DNA of 22,434 bases from assembly GCA_035316025.1 (NCBI GenBank), contig DATFXL010000086.1:1-22434 (forward strand), read 5' to 3'. A model generated the notes under the pieces. That model was not told the origin of the DNA, did not search any database, and saw only the letters and a list, made by a program, of their open reading frames with translations. Source of the stretch: JALZAA01 sp035316025. GTDB taxonomy: Bacteria; Actinomycetota; Acidimicrobiia; IMCC26256; JACDBD01. Made by a program: the position numbers and the translations under genes. Shown here piece by piece: positions 7,319 to 14,666 of the stretch; position 1 is the first letter of the stretch, and each line of letters starts with the position of its first letter.

Positions 7319-7417
7319 CTCTTTGAGCGACATCCGTTGCCCTGTGCCGTTGCCCGAGCGCGTCCGGCGGCCGCAGGATTCCATCAGAACGAAGGTGGAC
7401 GGCCTTCGGAAAGCAGC

Positions 7418-7481
7418 TCGTCCCGAGGAGGTTGAGTAGAGAACCCGCGCGCCGGGCGCCCCAACGATCTCCTCGGGACGA
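7418..7481. repeat. Perfect 13-bp inverted repeat
   Basis: TCGTCCCGAGGAG (7418-7430) and its exact complement CTCCTCGGGACGA (7469-7481) are separated by 38 nt. GTTG (7431-7434) and CAAC (7462-7465) extend the stem after a 3-nt bulge. The core CCCGAG/CTCGGG followed by a TATCCAC site matches the layout of the repeats at 18451 and 20138. Confidence 0.75.
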
Positions 7482-7491
7482 ACGGCTCACA

Positions 7492-7536
7492 GTATCCACC
7501 ATTTTCCACAGGTTTTCCACCCCTCCCTGTGGAGAA
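7492..7536. promoter_or_regulatory. Cluster of four DnaA-box-like nonamers
   Basis: GTATCCACC (7492-7500), TTTTCCACA (7502-7510), TTTTCCACC (7513-7521) and, on the other strand, TTCTCCACA (7528-7536). TTTTCCACA fits the general DnaA consensus TTWTNCACA exactly; the others are one to two bases off. Sites 2 and 3 start 11 bp apart, about one helical turn, and the last pairs with the second as an imperfect hairpin. Confidence 0.5.
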
Positions 7537-7604
7537 CTCGGCGGGCGCGCGCTCCGAGCCGGTGCGCTACATATGGTGACGGGCGACACGCACAAGGGGG
7601 CCTG

Positions 7605-9350
7605 GTGCAGCAGGTGACGAACGAGATGCTGGCCGAGCAGACCCGGGGACAGACCGTCCCCAGCCGCTTCCTCGAGACCGTCCGGAGCCGGCCTGACGCC
7701 GTCGCGCTGCGGGCCCGGGACGGCGACGGGTGGCAGGAGACCACCTTCGCCGAATATGCCGAGGACGCCTGCCGGGTGGCGGCCGGCCTCGGCGAGCTCG
7801 GGGTCCGCCGGGGCGACCGGGTCGTCCTCATGATGCGCAACCGGCCCGAGTTCTTCGTCGCCGACATGGCCGCGCTCCTCGTCGGGGCGACGCCGATCTC
7901 GATCTACAACTCGTCGGCGCCCGAGCAGGTCCAGTACCTCGTCGGCCACTGCGAGGCGAAGGTGGCGATCGTCGAGGACGTCGACTTCCTCGAGCGGTTC
8001 CTCAAGGTGCGCTCGGAGCTGCCCGCCCTCGAGCACATCGTGCTCATGGAGGACCCGGAGGGCGTCGCGCCCGACGACGTGGGGTCGTGGGAGGGGATGC
8101 TGGCGCTGGATCCGGTCGACGTCGAGGCCGCGAGCAGGATCGTGCAGCCGTCCGACTTGGCCACGGTGATCTACACGTCGGGGACGACGGGCCCGCCCAA
8201 GGGCGTCATGCTCGACCACGCCAACGTCTGCTGGACCGCCGAGAGCCTCCGGCTCACGCTCGCGCACGTCGCCGCCGAGGGCCGCCGGCTCGTCTCGTAT
8301 CTGCCGATGGCACACATCGCCGAGCGGATGACGTCGTACTACCAGCAGGCTCTGCTCGGCTACGAGGTGACGACCTGCCCTGAAGCGCGCGAGATCGCGT
8401 CGTACCTGCCCCAGGTGCGTCCCGAGATCATGTTCGCCGTCCCGCGCATCTGGGAGAAGGTGTACGCGGGCGTGCAGGCGGTGATCGCCGCTGATCCCGC
8501 GCAGAAGGCGCTGTTCGAACGCGCCCTCGAAGCCGGCGACGATTCGGTGCTCCGCCCGGTGCGCGAGCTGCTCGGACTCGACCAAGTCATCGCGGCGATC
8601 ACAGGCGCCGCGCCCATCCCGGTCGAGATCCTGGAGTTCTTCCGCGCCCTCGGCGTCCCGTTGGCCGAGATCTACGGCATGTCGGAGTCGTCGGGGCCGA
8701 TGACGTTCGACGCCGTCGAGGTGCGCATCGGGACCGTCGGCCGCGCGATCCCTGGCTGCGAGGTGAAGCTGGCGGAGGACGGCGAAGTGATCTGCCGGGG
8801 CGGCAACGTGTTCCGCGGCTACCTCAGCGACCCCGCCAAGACTGCCGACGCCCTCGACGCCGCCGGGTGGCTGCACTCGGGTGACATCGGCGAGATGGAC
8901 GAGGACGGCTACCTGCGGATCGTGGACCGCAAGAAGGAGCTGATCATCACGGCGGGCGGCAAGAACATCTCGCCCGCCAACCTCGAGTCGGCGCTGAAGG
9001 CGTTTCCGCTCATCGGGCAGGCGTGCGTGATCGGCGACCGGCGCCCCTTCGTTACCGCGCTCCTCGTGCTCGATCCAGAGATCTCGCCGACGTGGGCGAA
9101 GCGGCGCGGCGTCGACGACATGACGCTCTCCGAGTTGGCGGAGCACGCGGAGGTGCGAGCCGAGGTCGAACGAAACGTCGCCGAGGCGAACAAGCGCTTC
9201 AACAACGTCGAGCAGGTGAAGAGGTTTGCGTTGCTCGGCGACGAGTGGCTGCCCGACTCGGAGGAGCTGACGCCGACGATGAAGCTCAAGCGCCGCGGCA
9301 TCTACACGAAGTACGCCGAGGTGATCGAGGAGCTCTACGGGACGCGTTGA
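7605..9350 (+). CDS. fadD: Long-chain acyl-CoA synthetase (AMP-forming)
   Basis: This 581-residue enzyme activates a fatty acid with ATP to acyl-AMP and then acyl-CoA. Motifs of the ANL superfamily are in order: the P-loop YTSGTTGPPKGVML (190-203), YLPMAHIAER typical of long-chain FadD15-like enzymes, IYGMSESSGP, WLHSGDIGEMDEDGYLRIVDRKKE with the hinge Asp, GGKNISPANLES, and the C-terminal catalytic Lys region LTPTMKLKRR. GTG 7605 has a GGGGG run just upstream; GTG 7614 and ATG 7629 are possible starts. It faces the meaA operon tail to tail. Feeding fatty acids into acetyl-CoA and then the ethylmalonyl-CoA pathway is plausible; chain length cannot be read from sequence. Confidence 0.93.
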   Translation: MQQVTNEMLAEQTRGQTVPSRFLETVRSRPDAVALRARDGDGWQETTFAEYAEDACRVAAGLGELGVRRGDRVVLMMRNRPEFFVADMAALLVGATPISIYNSSAPEQVQYLVGHCEAKVAIVEDVDFLERFLKVRSELPALEHIVLMEDPEGVAPDDVGSWEGMLALDPVDVEAASRIVQPSDLATVIYTSGTTGPPKGVMLDHANVCWTAESLRLTLAHVAAEGRRLVSYLPMAHIAERMTSYYQQALLGYEVTTCPEAREIASYLPQVRPEIMFAVPRIWEKVYAGVQAVIAADPAQKALFERALEAGDDSVLRPVRELLGLDQVIAAITGAAPIPVEILEFFRALGVPLAEIYGMSESSGPMTFDAVEVRIGTVGRAIPGCEVKLAEDGEVICRGGNVFRGYLSDPAKTADALDAAGWLHSGDIGEMDEDGYLRIVDRKKELIITAGGKNISPANLESALKAFPLIGQACVIGDRRPFVTALLVLDPEISPTWAKRRGVDDMTLSELAEHAEVRAEVERNVAEANKRFNNVEQVKRFALLGDEWLPDSEELTPTMKLKRRGIYTKYAEVIEELYGTR

Positions 9351-9353
9351 CGA

Positions 9354-9400
9354 ATGATGCGTCCCACGGGCGACGAATTGGCTCCCTAGGGACGCATCAT
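9354..9400. terminator. Perfect 12-bp inverted repeat between convergent genes
   Basis: ATGATGCGTCCC (9354-9365) and GGGACGCATCAT (9389-9400) are exact inverted repeats around a 23-nt loop. The right arm is the last codons of the minus-strand mutase gene (MMRP). The left arm begins 3 nt after the acyl-CoA synthetase stop. A bidirectional terminator is likely, although no T tract follows. Confidence 0.5.
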
Positions 9401-11374
9401 CGCGTGGCCGCGCCGGTGCTCGATGGCGAGGTCGGCGATCTGGGCCATGATCTCGGCGAGCTTGTAGTCCTTCGGGGTGAAGACGTGGGCGACGCCCTCG
9501 TCGAGCAGCTTGAGCTGGTCGGCCTCGGGGATGATGCCGCCCACGACGACCGGCGCCTCGACGCCGCGGTTGCGCAGCAGCCGCACCGTCTCGGGCACGA
9601 GCAGGAGGTGCGACCCCGAGAGGATCGACAGGCCGACGATGTCGACGTCCTCGTCGACGGCGGCCGCGGCGATCTGCTCCGGCGTCAGCCGGATCCCCTG
9701 GTAGACCACCTCCATGCCGGCGTCGCGCGCCGCCACCGCGATCTGCTCGGCGCCGTTGGAGTGGCCGTCGAGGCCGGGCTTGCCGACGAGAATGCGGATC
9801 GGTCCGCCCAGCTCGACGGCGGTTGCCCGCACGCGCTCGCGTACCTTCACCATCTCGTCGACGGGCGCCGCCGCCACCGCGCCCACTCCCGTCGGCGCGC
9901 GGTACTCGCCGAAGACCTCGCGCAGGGCGTCCGCCCATTCGCCGACGGTGCCGCCCGCCTTGGCCAGCGCGATCGTGGTGGGCGTCAGATTCTCGTCGGT
10001 GGCCGCCACCTCTCGCACACGCTCCAAGGCACGCGCCCAGACATCGTCGTCCCGCCGGGCCCGCCACGCCGCCAGATGCTCGATCTGTTCGGCTTCGGCG
10101 GCGGGGTCGAGCTCGAGGATGTGCGCCTCGCCGCCGTCGTAGCCGGAAACGAGGGGTGATGGCGCCGTCTCGGTGAACATGTTGACGCCGACGACGGGCA
10201 GCTCGCCCGCCTCGATCCGGCGCACACGTTCTGCGTGGCTTTGGACGAGTCGTCCCTTCATGGCGTCGATCATCTGAAACGACCCGCCGCCGTCGAGGAC
10301 CCACTGGAGCTCCGCCTCGGCCGCGTCGACGAGCTCGGTCGTCTTCGCCTCCACGACCTTCGAGCCCGCGAACAGATCGTCGTACTCGAGCAGGTCCGTC
10401 TCGTCGGCGAGGACCTGCTGCATGCGCAGGGACCACTGCTGGTCCCATGGCCGGGGCAGGCCGAGCGCCTCGTTCCAGCACGGCAGCTGGATGGAACGGG
10501 CACGCGCGTCCTTCGACAGCGTGACGCCCAACATCTCGAGCACGATGCGCTGCACGTTGTTCTCAGGCTGCGCCTCGGTGAGGCCGAGCGAGTTCACTTG
10601 CACGCCGTACCGGAAGCGCCGCACCTTCTCGTCCCGGACGCCGTAGCGCTCGCGCGTGATGCGGTCCCACATCTGAGTGAACGCCCGCATCTTGCACGTC
10701 TCCTCGACGAAGCGGATGCCCACGTCGACGAAGAACGAGATCCGTCCGACCACGGCAGGGAAGTCGTCCTCGCTCACTTGGCCGGACTCGCGCACGGCGT
10801 CGAGGACGGCGACCGCCGTCGCCAGCCCGTAGGCGAGCTCCTGCACCGGCGTCGCGCCCGCCTCCTGCAGGTGGTACGGGCACACGTTGATCGGGTTCCA
10901 GCGCGGGATGCTGCGCGCCGCATGGACGACGAGATCGACGGTGAGCCGTTTCGACGCCTCGGGAGGGAAGATGTAAGTGCCCCGGCTCAGGTACTCCTTC
11001 ACGATGTCGTTCTGGACGGTGCCGGCGAGGCGGACCGGGTCGGCCCCCTGCTGCTCGGCCAGGGCCAGGTACATGCCCAGCAGCCACATCGCCGTGGCGT
11101 TGATCGTCATCGACGTGTTCATCTCGTCGAGCGGGATGCCGTCGAACAGGATCTGCATCTCGCCGAGATGGGGGACCGGAACGCCCACCTTGCCGACCTC
11201 GCCGCCGGCGAGCGGATCGTCGGGGTCGTACCCGGTCTGGGTGGGCAGATCGAACGCCACCGACAAGCCGGTCTGGCCCCGCGACAGATTGGTCCGATAC
11301 AGGTCGTTCGACGCCCGGGCGGACGAGTGGCCCGAGTAGGTGCGCATCAGCCAGGGCCGGTCGCGCGGTGCCAT
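9386..11374 (-). CDS. meaA: Ethylmalonyl-CoA mutase (B12-dependent, MCM family)
   Basis: This 662-residue single-chain mutase fits Ecm/MeaA, which converts ethylmalonyl-CoA to methylsuccinyl-CoA. The barrel has WLMRTYSGHSSARASNDLY, GLSVAFDLPTQTGYD, EMNTSMTINATAMWLLGMY, NDIVKEYLSRGTYIFPPE and RFRYGVQVNSLGLTEAQPENN. The C-terminal cobalamin domain has Asp536-Gly-His538-x-x-Gly, whose His is the lower cobalt ligand, then LSILSGSH and VVVGGIIP. The fused B12 domain, the length and the nearby ccr/mce/hbd genes favour Ecm over heterodimeric methylmalonyl-CoA mutase, but sequence recall alone cannot fully exclude an MCM paralogue. It is last in a three-gene minus-strand operon, 23 nt after the hydrolase gene. 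No cobalamin riboswitch was seen upstream. Confidence 0.85.
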   Translation of the reverse strand: MAPRDRPWLMRTYSGHSSARASNDLYRTNLSRGQTGLSVAFDLPTQTGYDPDDPLAGGEVGKVGVPVPHLGEMQILFDGIPLDEMNTSMTINATAMWLLGMYLALAEQQGADPVRLAGTVQNDIVKEYLSRGTYIFPPEASKRLTVDLVVHAARSIPRWNPINVCPYHLQEAGATPVQELAYGLATAVAVLDAVRESGQVSEDDFPAVVGRISFFVDVGIRFVEETCKMRAFTQMWDRITRERYGVRDEKVRRFRYGVQVNSLGLTEAQPENNVQRIVLEMLGVTLSKDARARSIQLPCWNEALGLPRPWDQQWSLRMQQVLADETDLLEYDDLFAGSKVVEAKTTELVDAAEAELQWVLDGGGSFQMIDAMKGRLVQSHAERVRRIEAGELPVVGVNMFTETAPSPLVSGYDGGEAHILELDPAAEAEQIEHLAAWRARRDDDVWARALERVREVAATDENLTPTTIALAKAGGTVGEWADALREVFGEYRAPTGVGAVAAAPVDEMVKVRERVRATAVELGGPIRILVGKPGLDGHSNGAEQIAVAARDAGMEVVYQGIRLTPEQIAAAAVDEDVDIVGLSILSGSHLLLVPETVRLLRNRGVEAPVVVGGIIPEADQLKLLDEGVAHVFTPKDYKLAEIMAQIADLAIEHRRGHAMMRP

Positions 11375-11380
11375 GTCTCT

Positions 11381-11386
11381 ATTGTC
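11381..11386 (-). promoter_or_regulatory. Candidate internal -10 box GACAAT before meaA
   Basis: On the minus strand GACAAT ends 6 nt before the mutase ATG, and no Shine-Dalgarno is visible in the 23-nt gap. This could give a leaderless transcript separate from the operon. Confidence 0.3.
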
Positions 11387-11397
11387 CCATCACCGGA

Positions 11398-12165
11398 TCA
11401 CCCACGACGCAGCGGCGCCATCGTCAACGTCGGTCCCTCGGCGGCGAGGAACTCGAGCACGAGCTGGTTCAGCAGGTCGGGTTTCTCGAGGGGGACCACG
11501 TGAGACGCACCGGGGATCACTGCGAGCTGCGCGTCGGGGATCGTGTCGTACAGGGCGATCGTGTGGTCGAACCGGGCGATGTCGTCGTCACCGACCATCA
11601 CGAGCGTGGGCGCGGCGATGCGGGCGAGGTCTGCGGTCGGGATCGCGTAGTCGAACCAGCAGTGCTGCATCTTCTCCAGCACGGTCTCGAATCGATCGGG
11701 GTCGACGGCGTTGACCCTCCACATCTCGCGCATCATCGGCACCGCCGACGTCGGCGTGTCGGGCCGGAAGGTATCCGCGGCCGCGGGCAGGAGTCCGTCG
11801 GCGCTGAAGTTGGACCCGATGGTGACGAGTCTCCGCACCAGGTCAGGGCGCTTGATCGCCACCAGGAGGCCGACGTTGCCGCCGTCGCTCCACCCGACGA
11901 GGTGCGCGGGCCCGGTGCCGATCGCGTCCATGAACGCGATCGTGTCGTCCGCCATCACCTCGTACGTGATCGGTCCCTCGACGTCGGCGGTCCGGCCGTG
12001 GCCGCGCCGGTCGGGCACGATCACCCGGAACCGCTCGGCGAAGGCGGGTGTCTGCTGGGCGAAGCTGTCGCCGTCGACCAGCCCGCCGTGCAGCAGGAGC
12101 AGCGGGTCGCCCGACCCCGCCTCGCCGTAATAGATATGGAGACCGTTCGCGTCGACGTAGGACAC
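11398..12165 (-). CDS. Alpha/beta-hydrolase
   Basis: This 255-residue protein has the complete catalytic triad of the alpha/beta-hydrolase fold: Ser93 in GWSDGGN, Asp193-195 in VGDDD and His222 in GASHVV. The oxyanion HGG is at 26-28 and the PDRRGHGRT motif at 51-59, typical of the general esterase/lactonase/haloperoxidase-like group. The GTG start at 12165 has GGAGGAGG (12176-12183) 10 nt upstream. It lies 22 nt after the dehydrogenase gene and 23 nt before the mutase gene, so it is in the middle of the operon. A role in hydrolysing CoA thioesters or proofreading pathway intermediates is possible, but the substrate cannot be read from the sequence. Confidence 0.9.
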   Translation of the reverse strand: MSYVDANGLHIYYGEAGSGDPLLLLHGGLVDGDSFAQQTPAFAERFRVIVPDRRGHGRTADVEGPITYEVMADDTIAFMDAIGTGPAHLVGWSDGGNVGLLVAIKRPDLVRRLVTIGSNFSADGLLPAAADTFRPDTPTSAVPMMREMWRVNAVDPDRFETVLEKMQHCWFDYAIPTADLARIAAPTLVMVGDDDIARFDHTIALYDTIPDAQLAVIPGASHVVPLEKPDLLNQLVLEFLAAEGPTLTMAPLRRG

Positions 12166-12187
12166 GGCGCCGCCGCCTCCTCCGCGC

Positions 12188-13036
12188 TCAGCCGTAGTCG
12201 TAGAACCCCTGACGGCTCTTCCGTCCGAGGCGCTCGGCGGTGACCATCCGGCGCAGCAACGGCGCCGGGGCGTAGTTCGGGTCCCGGAACTCTGCGTAGA
12301 GCGCCTCGATGATCGCCAGGCTGGTGTCGAGGCCCACGAGGTCGAGCAGCTCCAGCGGGCCCATCGGGAAATTGCACCCGCCCTTCATCGCAGCGTCGAT
12401 GTCGTCCCGTGATGCCACGCCGGCGTCGAGCAGCTTCACCGCGTTGTTCAGATACGGGAAGAGGAGCGCGTTCACGATGAAGCCGGCCTGGTCGCGGACG
12501 AGCACCGGGCTCTTGCCGCACGCCTCTGCGAACGCCCGAGCGGTCTCGACCGTCTCGTCGGACGTCGTGATCGCCCGGACCACCTCGACGAGCGGCATCA
12601 TCGGCGCCGGGTTGAAGAAGTGGATGCCGCACACCCGGTCGGGGCGGCTCTCCATGGCCAGCTCAACCACCGGCAGAGTCGAGGTGTTGGTGGCGAGGAC
12701 GGCGGCGTCGTGGCACACGCGATCGAGCTCGTTGAACAGGTGCTTCTTCAGCGCGAGGTCCTCGACGATCGACTCGATGACGAGGTCGCAGTTCCCGAGC
12801 TCGCCGAGGTCCGTGACTGCTCGCACGCGGCCGAGCACCGCATCGCGCTCGCCGGCATCGAGGCGGCCCTTGTCGACCTGCTTCCCGAGCGACTTCTCCA
12901 GTCCGGCGACCAACTTGTCGGCCGAGCTCTGCTGCCGGCTCCGCACGCAAACCTCGAAGCCCGCTTTGGCCGCGACTTCGGCGATGCCCGACCCCATGAT
13001 CCCGGACCCGACGATTCCGACGCGCTTGACCGCCAC
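12188..13036 (-). CDS. hbd: 3-hydroxybutyryl-CoA dehydrogenase
   Basis: This NAD(P)-dependent enzyme interconverts acetoacetyl-CoA and 3-hydroxybutyryl-CoA. It has 282 residues, standard for the single-domain-pair Hbd/FadB2 type. The Rossmann motif is Gly10-x-Gly12-x-x-Gly15 (GIVGSGIMGSGIA). NTSTLPV (117-123) carries the substrate-binding Ser119. The catalytic dyad is His139 in GIHFFNPAP with Glu151, 12 residues apart as in the family. The C-terminal domain has AGFIVNALLFPYLNNAV and NFPMGPLELLDLVGLD. GTG 13036 is chosen over a start 33 nt upstream because a near-ideal AGGAGGT sits 6 nt before it. It is the first gene of the operon with the hydrolase and mutase, and feeds crotonyl-CoA formation before Ccr. 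Confidence 0.94.
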   Translation of the reverse strand: MAVKRVGIVGSGIMGSGIAEVAAKAGFEVCVRSRQQSSADKLVAGLEKSLGKQVDKGRLDAGERDAVLGRVRAVTDLGELGNCDLVIESIVEDLALKKHLFNELDRVCHDAAVLATNTSTLPVVELAMESRPDRVCGIHFFNPAPMMPLVEVVRAITTSDETVETARAFAEACGKSPVLVRDQAGFIVNALLFPYLNNAVKLLDAGVASRDDIDAAMKGGCNFPMGPLELLDLVGLDTSLAIIEALYAEFRDPNYAPAPLLRRMVTAERLGRKSRQGFYDYG

Positions 13037-13101
13037 GTTTTGACCTCCTCGGCCAGTGAAAACCCGCACGCTTGGTGCAGAACGCGCACGTTACCCGCAA
13101 G

Positions 13102-13107
13102 TAGGCT
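13102..13107 (+). promoter_or_regulatory. Candidate leaderless -10 box TAGGCT
   Basis: TAGGCT ends 9 nt before the ATG at 13117, and no ribosome-binding site is present. The gene is divergent from hbd, so a promoter must lie in this 80-nt gap. Confidence 0.45.
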
Positions 13108-13116
13108 CCCGAAGCC

Positions 13117-13815
13117 ATGAGCCCGAACGAGGCGTCGGGGACGCTCGCGCTCGTCGGCGGGGGCGAGTGGCACGACGGGTGCCGGGACTTCGACGCCGAG
13201 CTGCTGGCACAGGCCGGTGACGAGGTGGTCGTGCTACCGACGGCGGCGGCGTTCGAGCACCCGGATCGGGTCGTCGAGCGGGCGACCGAGTACTTCGCCG
13301 GCCTTGGCGCGTCGGTGCGCGGGCTCACGGTCCTGCGGCGGGCCGACGCAGAAGATCGCGCCAACGTCGCCGGCGTCGAGGATGCCGGCTTCGTGTACAT
13401 CGCAGACGGGTCGCCGTTGCACCTCCGCTCGGCTCTCAAGGACTCCGCGCTCTTCGATGCGATCGTCACCGCGTACCGGTCAGGGTCCGTGCTGGCGGCG
13501 TCGGGCGCCGGCGCCACGGTGGTGTGCGACCCGATGGTCGACCCGCGTGGTGGCGCATACACGGTAGGGCTCGGTGTGGTGCGCGAGCTGGCCGTGTTCC
13601 CGTACCACGGGACGGCCGCCGACCACCTGCGCGAGCGGTCGATCGACCTCCTGCCGCGCACCGCGACGCTCGTGGGGCTCGACGAGCAGACGGCGCTGAT
13701 CCGCGAACCCGACGTCACCTGGCGCGTCGCCGGTGCCGGCGTGGTCACGCTGTACGACGGGCGGCAGACGACCGTGGTCGAGCACGGCTCGAAGGTGGAA
13801 CGGCTCCGGGTGTGA
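13117..13815 (+). CDS. Peptidase S51 / type 1 glutamine amidotransferase-like protein
   Basis: This 232-residue protein resembles the S51 family (dipeptidase E, cyanophycinase) with its flavodoxin-like fold. LALVGGGEW is at 10-18, VVVLPTAAAFEHP at 37-49 and YIADGSPLHLRSAL at 94-106. The nucleophile elbow region reads LAASGAGATVV (126-136). In active S51 enzymes the elbow is T-S-A-G-A with Ser as nucleophile; here it reads Ser129-Gly130-Ala-Gly-Ala, so the aligned nucleophile is Gly and the only Ser is one residue early. The enzyme may therefore be inactive or use another chemistry. It converges on the cyclophilin gene with 3 nt between stops. Function is unknown; family membership is moderately certain. 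Confidence 0.75.
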   Translation: MSPNEASGTLALVGGGEWHDGCRDFDAELLAQAGDEVVVLPTAAAFEHPDRVVERATEYFAGLGASVRGLTVLRRADAEDRANVAGVEDAGFVYIADGSPLHLRSALKDSALFDAIVTAYRSGSVLAASGAGATVVCDPMVDPRGGAYTVGLGVVRELAVFPYHGTAADHLRERSIDLLPRTATLVGLDEQTALIREPDVTWRVAGAGVVTLYDGRQTTVVEHGSKVERLRV

Positions 13816-13818
13816 CGA

Positions 13819-14592
13819 CTACGAGCTCGCCGGCGTGCTCCCCGCCGTGGAGCTGGGTGCCTCGGCGATCGTCACCTTCTTGATCGTCACCTTCTTCGTC
13901 GGCTTCCCGTCGCCGCTCGGCGGCGCGAACGAGCCGATCTTCTGGGCGACCGGGAGCGAGTCCGCCGAGAGACTCCCGATGATCCCGTACTGGTACGGCT
14001 GCTGGTTGAGAGAGTCGAGCCCCTGACCAGGGGTGGGCGACGGGCTCGTGACGACGAAGAACTGCGACCCGGCGGTGCCCGCGGGTTCCTGCCCGCCCTT
14101 CGCCCACGCGACCGAGCCGACCTGGTAGCCGCTCGCGGGCGTCTCGGCTTGGACCTTGTAGCCGGGCCCGCCGCTGCCGTCGCCCTTCGGATCGCCCCCC
14201 TGGATCACGAAGTCCTTGGCCACACGGTGGAATGTCAGCCCGTCGTAGAAGTGCTTGCGCGCCAGGAAGACGAAGTTGTTGACGCTCTTAGGCGCGGTTG
14301 CCGCGTCGAGGGCGACGACCATCTTCCCCTCGCTCGTGTCGATCGTCGCCGTGTAAGTGGTGTCGGGTTTGAGCGTCTGAGCCGGCGGCTTGGAAAACGA
14401 GCGCGTCGGTTCGCTGGTGCCGCCGCTGTTCCGGAGCTGCAGCACGAGGAACAGCACGATGAGTGGGACGGCGAAGATGCCGATGGTGCGGGCGGTGCGC
14501 CACTGCTTGCGCCGGCGGGTGGCAGCGAGCTCCGCGTCGCGACGTGCCTCGCGGTTCAGGCGCTGTCGGTCGCGCTTGGCCTTCTTCGACAC
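13819..14592 (-). CDS. ppiB: Membrane-anchored peptidyl-prolyl cis-trans isomerase (cyclophilin)
   Basis: This 257-residue protein has a very basic N-terminus (KKAKRDRQRLNREARRD), one transmembrane helix at about 36-52 and a linker, then a cyclophilin domain at about 80-250 outside the membrane. Cyclophilin landmarks are FHRVAKDFVIQGGDP (121-135) with the catalytic Arg123, and SQFFVV (176-181). The last residues repeat KKVTIKKVTI and end in a Ser/Ala/Pro tail. It would catalyse proline isomerisation during folding of exported proteins. GTG 14592 is preferred over an ATG 39 nt upstream because a TAGACT box sits 8 nt before it and relatives begin near SKKAKRDRQ. It is divergent from aspartate kinase. 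Confidence 0.9.
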   Translation of the reverse strand: MSKKAKRDRQRLNREARRDAELAATRRRKQWRTARTIGIFAVPLIVLFLVLQLRNSGGTSEPTRSFSKPPAQTLKPDTTYTATIDTSEGKMVVALDAATAPKSVNNFVFLARKHFYDGLTFHRVAKDFVIQGGDPKGDGSGGPGYKVQAETPASGYQVGSVAWAKGGQEPAGTAGSQFFVVTSPSPTPGQGLDSLNQQPYQYGIIGSLSADSLPVAQKIGSFAPPSGDGKPTKKVTIKKVTIAEAPSSTAGSTPASS

Positions 14593-14600
14593 GGCCGCGG

Positions 14601-14606
14601 AGTCTA
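14601..14606 (-). promoter_or_regulatory. Candidate leaderless -10 box TAGACT
   Basis: On the minus strand TAGACT ends 8 nt before the cyclophilin GTG; there is no Shine-Dalgarno. It faces the lysC promoter across a 74-nt divergent gap. Confidence 0.42.
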
Positions 14607-14653
14607 GGAGCGCCTCGGCGCCAATTGGCACCCGGGCGGTCGCATTGTCCCTG

Positions 14654-14659
14654 TACCGT
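14654..14659 (+). promoter_or_regulatory. Candidate leaderless -10 box TACCGT
   Basis: TACCGT ends 7 nt before the GTG start of aspartate kinase, again without a ribosome-binding site. Confidence 0.4.
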
Positions 14660-14666
14660 GCGCGGC

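Larger units (their letters stand above)
7319..7604. other. Intergenic region with long inverted repeat and DnaA-box-like array
   Basis: No gene is apparent in these 286 bases. The first part is unstructured; 7418-7481 is a perfect 13-bp inverted repeat with extension, and 7492-7536 holds four TTWTCCACA-like nonamers, both listed separately. The acyl-CoA synthetase start follows, so its promoter probably lies here. Confidence 0.6.

Noticed and set aside
7302..10481. Very long minus-strand open frame opposite fadD and meaA
   Set aside because: It is a GC-rich shadow frame, Arg/Gly/Asp-rich without family motifs, while fadD and meaA on these bases have complete domain signatures.
11375..11397. 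Cobalamin riboswitch before the B12-dependent mutase
   Set aside because: The gap is only 23 nt, and no B12-box-like element was seen upstream in the operon leader.
10235..11503. Long plus-strand open frame opposite meaA
   Set aside because: It reads as His/Arg/Val-rich antisense of the mutase with no recognisable domain.
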